DNA from: Fimbriimonadaceae bacterium
GTDB lineage: Bacteria; Armatimonadota; Fimbriimonadia; Fimbriimonadales; Fimbriimonadaceae
Direction: 5' to 3'
NCBI GenBank assembly: GCA_947447315.1
Contig: CANFJD010000113.1
Location: forward strand, 1-8,263
Length of the DNA: 8,263 nt
The notes below the pieces were generated by a model. That model was not told the DNA's origin, did not search any database, and saw nothing but the letters and a program-made list of their open reading frames with translations. Of this stretch, positions 1-4,177 are shown piece after piece (the stretch's first letter is position 1; each line of letters opens with the position of its first letter). The position numbers and the translations under genes are program-made.

Positions 1-721
1 ACCGAAATGCCGGTGGTCCTCCGGTGAGGCTGACCAGTCCACCAGATAGCGCCCCATCCCACTGATAGACCCCCGCAAATCGTGCGTGACTTCCACCCTG
101 GCATAGGAAAGTAGAGCCGTACAGTTCGGGGGCCTGGATCACGGTATGGCTGTGTCCACCCAGAATGATATCGATGCCAGGATTGTCCTGAGCCAATTCC
201 ACATCGGCCCGATGTCCGATGTGGGTGAGAGCAATCAGTAGGTCCACGTTTGGTCGCATTCGGGCCGCATCCTCGCGTAACGTCTCCAGTGGCGGTTGCC
301 ACAGATACGCGCTTGCGGCCTGGGTCTTCATGCGGGGAGTCACCATCGGCACCATCGCGGCGATCACCCCAATTTTCACCGAATCAACGGTGGTTTCGAA
401 TGTGCCGGAAAATACCAGTTTCCCGGCCCGATCGTTCCAGTTGCCACAGACAATCGGGTGATCTACGCCCAGTAGCTTGGCGCGAAGTCCGTATTCCAGC
501 ACGTGGGATTCCCGATTTCCGAGGGTGCTGGCGGTGCAACGAAGCTCCGAAAAATGCCCCCAGACTGCTTCCGGCCGAAGGGGAATGCCAAGGTTCCCGG
601 TCTTGATGGCATCGCCGGAATCAAAAAATAGCTCCGCCCCCTGGCGTAATTCCTGAAGTTTTGCCAGTTTTGGGCCAATAAGTTGCCCATGAAGGTCATT
701 CGTGTGAAGAATCCGGATCAA
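1..721 (-). CDS. Metallophosphoesterase, 5'-nucleotidase/UshA-like family (3' end outside window)
   Basis: The 240 visible codons form the N-terminal calcineurin-like phosphoesterase domain of the 5'-nucleotidase family, which hydrolyses phosphate esters such as nucleotides with a two-metal centre. Visible metal-site motifs, in order, are HTNDLHG (residues 6-12, with D9 and H11), DSGD (34-37), GNRE (68-71), THIGH (166-170) and GGHSH (188-192). The third motif is normally GNHE; here the catalytic histidine is replaced by arginine (R70). The start is a TTG at 719-721. An in-frame TAA lies two codons upstream and no ATG or GTG fits between. AAGG lies 7 nt before the TTG as a ribosome binding site. 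The protein begins directly with the strand of motif I, so there is no signal peptide and it is probably cytoplasmic. The usual C-terminal nucleotidase domain would lie beyond the window. The family is firm; the substrate is unknown. It diverges from the YHS gene across a 73-bp spacer. Confidence 0.87.
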   Translation of the reverse strand, partial: MIRILHTNDLHGQLIGPKLAKLQELRQGAELFFDSGDAIKTGNLGIPLRPEAVWGHFSELRCTASTLGNRESHVLEYGLRAKLLGVDHPIVCGNWNDRAGKLVFSGTFETTVDSVKIGVIAAMVPMVTPRMKTQAASAYLWQPPLETLREDAARMRPNVDLLIALTHIGHRADVELAQDNPGIDIILGGHSHTVIQAPELYGSTFLCQGGSHARFAGVYQWDGALSGGLVSLTGGPPAFR

Positions 722-743
722 ATGTTAACCTTGCCGACGTTGA

Positions 744-749
744 TATAAT
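744..749 (+). promoter_or_regulatory. Candidate -10 box (TATAAT) of the YHS gene
   Basis: A perfect TATAAT lies 45 bp upstream of the YHS start codon, predicting a 5' leader of about 40 nt. No good TTGACA-like -35 box is seen 16-18 bp upstream, so the promoter may be weak, activated, or read by another sigma factor. The leader ends in AGGAGA (785-790), the best Shine-Dalgarno site in the window, 4 nt before the ATG at 795. Confidence 0.5.
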
Positions 750-794
750 CGGACGTAATCGATAGGTGTATCCGTCGATTTATTAGGAGATACC

Positions 795-1073
795 ATGAAA
801 AAGACTTTATCCATGTTGATGGCTGGCGTAATGCTGACCGCTTTTGCCGGAGCTCAAACCAAGCCAGCTACGACTGCCGCTCCGAAAGAACTTGCTTGCG
901 CCGTGATGCCGAGCCACAAGGTCAATATTGACAACGCCACCAAGACCAAGATGTTCGCCGACTACAAGGGTCGACGATACTTCTTCTGCTGCGGCGGCTG
1001 CCCGGCTGAGTTCAAGGCTAACCCGGCTAAGTACGCAAAGGCACCGAGCATCCCAACTCCGAAGAAAGCCTAA
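795..1073 (+). CDS. Small secreted YHS-domain metal-binding protein
   Basis: This is a 92-residue protein. The N-terminus is a classical signal peptide: two lysines, a hydrophobic core at residues 4-18, and a likely AGA/Q cleavage site near residue 20. It is therefore exported to the periplasm or beyond. The mature part is a YHS/TRASH-type domain. It has one cysteine at C35 in the LACAVMP segment and a YFFCCGGCPAEF block at 62-73 carrying C65, C66 and C69, followed by the typical NPAKY end (76-80). Such domains bind heavy metals, often copper, and occur alone or attached to metal-transport proteins. The role here is inferred to be metal binding; the metal is not known. A basic, proline-rich tail follows. 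The ATG is set by AGGAGA 4 nt upstream. The gene is monocistronic and ends just before a strong terminator. Confidence 0.88.
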   Translation: MKKTLSMLMAGVMLTAFAGAQTKPATTAAPKELACAVMPSHKVNIDNATKTKMFADYKGRRYFFCCGGCPAEFKANPAKYAKAPSIPTPKKA

Positions 1074-1091
1074 CCCGCTTTCACCAGACAC

Positions 1092-1130
1092 AAAAAAGTC
1101 TCTCTGCCCCGCAGGCAGAGAGACTTTTTT
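1092..1130. terminator. Bidirectional rho-independent terminator between the YHS gene and secG
   Basis: Two perfectly complementary 17-nt arms (1092-1108 and 1114-1130) flank a 5-nt loop (CCGCA). The left arm starts with six A and the right arm ends with six T, so the hairpin plus U-tract works on both strands. It serves the convergent YHS gene (plus) and secG (minus), whose stop codon is only 3 nt past the T run. Confidence 0.95.
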
Positions 1131-1132
1131 GA

Positions 1133-1372
1133 TTACTTGATCGCGTATCGGCTCAAGACGTCAATGGCAACCATGAGGACCATGAATCCAACGCCGAGGA
1201 TGAACGTGGCGCGTGACATTTGGTCGTCAAAACTCGCCTTGCCCTTGAAAGTTGTGCGAACGTTGCCTCCGCCCGACATTGCATCGCCCTTACCGGTCAA
1301 CAGCACCAAAAGCGTAAACAGGACGGCGGCCAACAATCCCAATCCCAAGAAGATGTTGTATAAGACGAGCAT
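1133..1372 (-). CDS. secG: Preprotein translocase subunit SecG
   Basis: SecG is the small membrane subunit that assists SecYE and SecA in protein export. The 79 residues have the family's size and two-helix topology: a first membrane helix at 3-25, a conserved glycine-rich loop GKGDAMSGGG (27-36), and a second helix at 55-75. The stretch around FKGKASFDDQMSRATFIL also matches the family pattern just before helix two. The ATG is the only usable start, because upstream in-frame codons contain no ATG, GTG or TTG before a stop. AGGGGAG abuts the ATG, closer than usual for a Shine-Dalgarno site. It follows the CBS-DUF1385 gene by 57 nt on the same strand, so co-transcription is possible, though a -10-like box lies in the gap. 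It ends at the shared terminator. Confidence 0.93.
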   Translation of the reverse strand: MLVLYNIFLGLGLLAAVLFTLLVLLTGKGDAMSGGGNVRTTFKGKASFDDQMSRATFILGVGFMVLMVAIDVLSRYAIK

Positions 1373-1380
1373 CTCCCCTG

Positions 1381-1386
1381 ATGGTA
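1381..1386 (-). promoter_or_regulatory. Possible -10 box (TACCAT) just upstream of secG
   Basis: On the minus strand, TACCAT fits the TANNNT pattern and lies 8 nt before the secG ATG. Transcription from it would give a leader of zero to two bases. It competes with the alternative that the AGGGGAG between the box and the ATG acts as a Shine-Dalgarno site on a read-through transcript. No -35 box is apparent. Confidence 0.25.
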
Positions 1387-1429
1387 CCTGCTCCGTTCTT
1401 CCGCGGGCGTTTCAAGACCCAGTCGGAAC

Positions 1430-2539
1430 TCAAAGAGGAAGATTCCAGTGAGTGAGCTTGGCGACACTCCAAACCATCAGGTAAGTGAGAGAACTGCCCG
1501 CGATTACTTGCAGCATGCCGCTGTTCCAAATGCGACCGAAAATCGTCGGGGTCACTTCGGTAGCCCGGGCGAATTTCTCTAGTAAATCTTTTCCACTCCG
1601 AATGCCAGCGTCCAATTGGGCCGGATTAGCTGGCCGAGTGGTGACAAATTTCTGAAGCATGCTGCCGAGTGGTCGCCAAAACGAGAACGTGACGATCGCC
1701 GCTACGAGAAACCGAACTTCAAAATCGGGGATCCATTCCGAACCGGCAATACCGAGAAACAACATCGAAGCGGCGGCCAGATTAGTGCCGCACCGGGAAT
1801 GCACGCGTGGCATTCGGCTGACGATGTCGGGCCGTAGTTCTTCGCCGCGCTCGATGGCATGCACTACTTGGTGTTCAGCCGCATGCGTGCCAGAAAGCGG
1901 AATCACGCGAAGCCCAATGAGAAAAATCAGCAGGGAAACACCGGAGACGATGGCGTCGGCCACTGCGGCCGGAATATGGGTCAGGTTGTTTTGGATGAAA
2001 TTTTCATCTACCCAGTTCCCCACCAAGTTGCCCACGAACAAGAGCGAAAACATGACGGAACCAGTGGACATCAACGCCCATTTCGAAACGCCGCCCGAAA
2101 TCGCGCCGGTGGTGAGATACACCCCGAATGGGGTGGCCATGCCACCCACACTGGGGGGTCGAATCGGTTCTCGACCATCGAATGCCAGTTGAGCCGGAGT
2201 GACAATTCCGCAGAGAGTGTCCGCGGCATCGACGACGATCAGAACCGGGCTCCCGCAACTCTCAAACATCCGCAGCGCCTGAATGGTTGTGTCGTAGCGG
2301 CGAATAATCGGTGCGGGAGCCATGTGTTCGGCCACGGGCCAAGCGAGATCTATACCGTCCCCCAGCACCCTTGCCAGCTCTCCGCTGCCAAATACGCCGA
2401 GTAAGCGACCATCCTTCACGACGGGCACCACCGGGATGTCTTGATCGCGCATCAGACGCGCAGCCCGACTCAGAGAATCTTCCGGAAAAATCGCCACCAC
2501 AGGCTGGGTGATCTCTCCCACCGGGCGACTTTTTATCAT
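1430..2539 (-). CDS. CBS-domain pair fused to a DUF1385 (YqhQ-like) membrane protein
   Basis: This is a 369-residue two-part protein. Residues about 8-60 and 68-122 are two CBS domains (for example DIPVVPVVKDGRLLGVF and SPVLIVVDAADTLCGIV), a pair that normally binds adenine nucleotides or similar ligands. From about 131 it becomes a DUF1385 protein. It begins with a GGMATPFGVYL segment that corresponds to the family's GGQAVxEGVMMR start. The hallmark GTHAAEHQVVHAIERGEEL (217-235) and HSRCGTN (247-253) motifs follow. Membrane segments are near 155-174, 189-214, 274-291 and 340-360. DUF1385 has no established biochemical role; nucleotide control of it is my inference. The start is ambiguous: codons GTG (2545), GTG (2542) and ATG (2539) are consecutive and no Shine-Dalgarno site is visible. 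I chose the ATG because a CATAAT box ends 6 nt before it. It diverges from pfkA and may be co-transcribed with secG. Confidence 0.85.
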   Translation of the reverse strand: MIKSRPVGEITQPVVAIFPEDSLSRAARLMRDQDIPVVPVVKDGRLLGVFGSGELARVLGDGIDLAWPVAEHMAPAPIIRRYDTTIQALRMFESCGSPVLIVVDAADTLCGIVTPAQLAFDGREPIRPPSVGGMATPFGVYLTTGAISGGVSKWALMSTGSVMFSLLFVGNLVGNWVDENFIQNNLTHIPAAVADAIVSGVSLLIFLIGLRVIPLSGTHAAEHQVVHAIERGEELRPDIVSRMPRVHSRCGTNLAAASMLFLGIAGSEWIPDFEVRFLVAAIVTFSFWRPLGSMLQKFVTTRPANPAQLDAGIRSGKDLLEKFARATEVTPTIFGRIWNSGMLQVIAGSSLTYLMVWSVAKLTHWNLPL

Positions 2540-2565
2540 CACCACATTATGCGGTGATTCATCAC
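2538..2565. promoter_or_regulatory. ATCAC/GTGAT repeat cluster over the CBS-DUF1385 promoter
   Basis: ATCACC (2538-2543) and GGTGAT (2553-2558) form an inverted pair with 9 nt between them. GTGAT (2554-2558) also pairs with ATCAC (2561-2565) across a TC centre, giving the compact dyad GTGATTCATCAC. The three half-sites surround the CATAAT box and the start codon, where a bound repressor would block transcription. The regulator is unidentified. Confidence 0.3.
2546..2551 (-). promoter_or_regulatory. Candidate -10 box (CATAAT) for the CBS-DUF1385 gene
   Basis: The minus-strand CATAAT lies 6 nt before the ATG at 2539, so the predicted first transcribed base is at or next to the start codon. No Shine-Dalgarno site exists there. 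The box therefore supports a leaderless mRNA and the ATG over the two GTG codons upstream. No convincing -35 box is seen. Confidence 0.4.
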
Positions 2566-2571
2566 AATCCA

Positions 2572-2598
2572 GCTAAGTACGTCAAGACAGGACTTAGC
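2572..2598. repeat. Inverted repeat GCTAAGT-N13-ACTTAGC, candidate operator between CBS-DUF1385 and pfkA
   Basis: GCTAAGT (2572-2578) and ACTTAGC (2592-2598) are perfect reverse complements. Their centres are 20 bp apart, about two helical turns, as expected for a dimeric regulator on one DNA face. It sits midway between the divergent promoters and could regulate both. The 13-nt gap and 7-nt arms make a terminator unlikely. Confidence 0.35.
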
Positions 2599-2626
2599 AT
2601 CTTCAGCACCGCCCGGGTGGGTACGC

Positions 2627-2632
2627 CATAAT
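2627..2632 (+). promoter_or_regulatory. Candidate -10 box (CATAAT) for pfkA
   Basis: CATAAT ends 6 nt before the TTG start of pfkA, the mirror image of the box before the divergent CBS-DUF1385 gene. It predicts a leaderless pfkA mRNA. The six bases between (GGAGCG) contain a GGAG that could instead be a Shine-Dalgarno core, but only 2 nt would separate it from the TTG. No clear -35 box is seen. Confidence 0.35.
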
Positions 2633-2638
2633 GGAGCG

Positions 2639-3598
2639 TTGAATCGGATTGGTGTCATAACGAGCGGAGGCGATGCGCCGGGCATGAATGCGGCCCTGCG
2701 AGCTGTCGTACGTGCCTCCATTAAGCGTGGAGCGGAAGTGATCGGATTTGACCACGGTTACGAGGGCATCATTAACAATGAGGGCCGTCCTCTCACCTCC
2801 ACTTCAGTCGGTGGCATCATCGACCGGGGAGGCACGATCCTTCGAACCGCCCGGTCCAAACGATTCATGACCCTAGAAGGTCGCCAGCTTGCCGTAGAAA
2901 ACCTGCACGCGAACGGCTGCGAAGGTCTCGTAGTCATCGGTGGAGACGGCTCGCTGACCGGGGCTCTCAAACTCCATGAGGAATTTGATTTCCCCGTCAC
3001 CGGTGTTCCGGGCTCGATTGACAATGATATCGCCGGTACCGACTTCTCGATCGGCTTTGATACCGCCGTCAATACCGCGGTCGAAGCCATTGACCGCGTG
3101 CGCGATACGGCTTACTCGCACGAGAGAGTATTCGTGATTGAAGTAATGGGACGTCGGAACGGGTTTATTGCCCTCGAAGCCGGCATCGCCGGTGGCGCCG
3201 AGGCCGTGATCATTCCGGAAGAAGAGCACAACATGAAGCTCATTTGCGAATCACTGCGGGAAGCGTTCCAAAAGGGCAAGCGTAGTTCGATCATCATCGT
3301 CGCTGAAGGCGCGGGCAAGGCCCAAGAAATCAGTGACGACATTCATGCTCAAACCGGCTTCGAAACACGCGCGGTGGTGTTGGGACATATGCAACGGGGA
3401 GGGTCTCCCACCCAAGCCGACCGAGTGCTCGCCCTCCGGCTAGGTGCCATGGCCGCGAACCGCCTGCTGAGTGGCTATCGCGGGGAAATGGCAGGTGTGG
3501 AAGGAACGAAGGTGGTCAATCACGCAATCTCGTACGTCCTTAGCACGGAGCGAGAGATTGACCGCGAGCGCCTGTGGCTCGTTTCGGCAATGAGTTAA
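2639..3598 (+). CDS. pfkA: 6-phosphofructokinase, ATP-type (PfkA)
   Basis: The enzyme phosphorylates fructose 6-phosphate to fructose 1,6-bisphosphate, the committed step of glycolysis, in the cytoplasm. The 319 residues match the short bacterial PfkA length. Landmarks are GGDAPGMNA (10-18), the nucleotide-loop segment RGGTILRTARSKRF (63-76), IGGDGS (100-105), the catalytic loop PGSIDND (124-130, catalytic Asp128), EVMGRRNG (168-175) and LGHMQRGGSPTQADR (248-262). Glycine at position 104 and at the first loop position after P124 is the ATP-dependent signature; pyrophosphate-dependent enzymes carry Asp and Lys there. Serine 126 replaces the usual threonine, a mild change. The start is TTG: it gives the canonical M-x-x-IGV-TSGGDAPG beginning, and the nearby ATG at 2631 is out of frame. 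The gene is divergent from CBS-DUF1385 and its stop overlaps that of the next gene on the opposite strand. Confidence 0.96.
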   Translation: MNRIGVITSGGDAPGMNAALRAVVRASIKRGAEVIGFDHGYEGIINNEGRPLTSTSVGGIIDRGGTILRTARSKRFMTLEGRQLAVENLHANGCEGLVVIGGDGSLTGALKLHEEFDFPVTGVPGSIDNDIAGTDFSIGFDTAVNTAVEAIDRVRDTAYSHERVFVIEVMGRRNGFIALEAGIAGGAEAVIIPEEEHNMKLICESLREAFQKGKRSSIIIVAEGAGKAQEISDDIHAQTGFETRAVVLGHMQRGGSPTQADRVLALRLGAMAANRLLSGYRGEMAGVEGTKVVNHAISYVLSTEREIDRERLWLVSAMS

Positions 3599-4128
3599 CT
3601 GCCGGCTTTGACCGACTTCAACTTTGCCGTTACGACCATGCGGTCGAACGTCTTCACCAGATCTTTCTCGGCTTTAGCGTTCGGGACCTTCACGCTGAGG
3701 GCCAGAATGTCATCGTCGGCCGCCTTTAAAATCATGTAGCGCGACTTGGCAAAGCCGTCCTTGTCAACCACACTAAAGCTCATCGCGTCGTAGCCCTGCT
3801 TGGTTTTCACGATTTTGTAGGGAGTCGCTTTTGCTCCGGAATTCCCTTCCGATCGCATCACAAAGAACAAAGATGTTCGGTAGAGTTGATCCCACCCCTG
3901 CTTTCCGGCGCCACGACCAGTCATGGCCGAAAACTCTCCGGGGCCGCCCGTGATTTCTCTCGCTCCCCAAGGCGTCTCTCGCTGAACCGACCATCCCTTA
4001 GGAACCTCGATCACGTACGCATTGGTCTCGATTCGCAGAAATCCGTCCTTAAGATCGGTTGAAGTGAAGTCCGGCGTTTGAAAAAAGTTAAGCATCCCCA
4101 TGGCTAAGGCCGTTGTTAATGGAACCAT
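3595..4128 (-). CDS. Hypothetical protein with an 'IEVPKGW' beta domain (PsbP/DUF1795-like fold possible)
   Basis: This protein of 177 residues has no family I can name with certainty. It has a hydrophobic first stretch (residues 2-16, LTTALAMGMLNFF) without the basic residues of a normal signal peptide. Next comes a segment typical of small secreted lipoprotein-like beta domains: a strand, then YVIEVPKGWSVQRE (38-51). The end is ILALSVKVP (141-149), then an acidic/basic helix and FDRMVVTAKL (161-170). That order resembles PsbP/DcrB (DUF1795) proteins, but this is a guess from pattern. There are no cysteines. Alternative in-frame starts are ATG at 4101 and 4095, which would remove most of the hydrophobic stretch. 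I keep 4128 because AAGG, and an overlapping TATAAG box, sit just upstream. It diverges from the MFS-HEAT gene and ends inside the pfkA stop codon. Confidence 0.72.
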   Translation of the reverse strand: MVPLTTALAMGMLNFFQTPDFTSTDLKDGFLRIETNAYVIEVPKGWSVQRETPWGAREITGGPGEFSAMTGRGAGKQGWDQLYRTSLFFVMRSEGNSGAKATPYKIVKTKQGYDAMSFSVVDKDGFAKSRYMILKAADDDILALSVKVPNAKAEKDLVKTFDRMVVTAKLKSVKAGS

Positions 4129-4133
4129 ATCGC

Positions 4134-4139
4134 CTTATA
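4134..4139 (-). promoter_or_regulatory. Candidate -10 box (TATAAG) / AAGG ribosome site of the hypothetical gene
   Basis: On the minus strand, TATAAG lies 5 nt before the ATG at 4128. Its last bases plus the next G form AAGG, so the same bases could be a promoter box of a leaderless mRNA or a weak Shine-Dalgarno site. The two readings exclude each other for one transcript. Confidence 0.3.
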
Positions 4140-4166
4140 CGAGACTTCGAGACGAAAACGCATCCA

Positions 4167-4172
4167 TACTTT
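4167..4172 (+). promoter_or_regulatory. Candidate -10 box (TACTTT) for the MFS-HEAT gene
   Basis: TACTTT fits TANNNT and lies 5 nt before the GTG at 4178. No Shine-Dalgarno site precedes either that GTG or the upstream ATG at 4100. The box therefore supports the GTG start and a leaderless mRNA. It lies back to back with the TATAAG box of the divergent gene within a 49-bp spacer. Confidence 0.3.
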
Positions 4173-4177
4173 GTAGC

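Noticed and set aside
463..699. A minus-strand frame starting ATG at 699, in a different frame from the phosphoesterase
   Set aside because: The overlapping frame starting TTG at 721 carries five ordered metallophosphoesterase motifs; this one is random sequence.
1659..2404. Two long plus-strand open frames (177 and 181 codons) opposite the CBS-DUF1385 gene
   Set aside because: They overlap each other and the real gene, have low-complexity Arg/Ser/His-rich products with no domain, and lack ribosome sites; they are antisense shadows.
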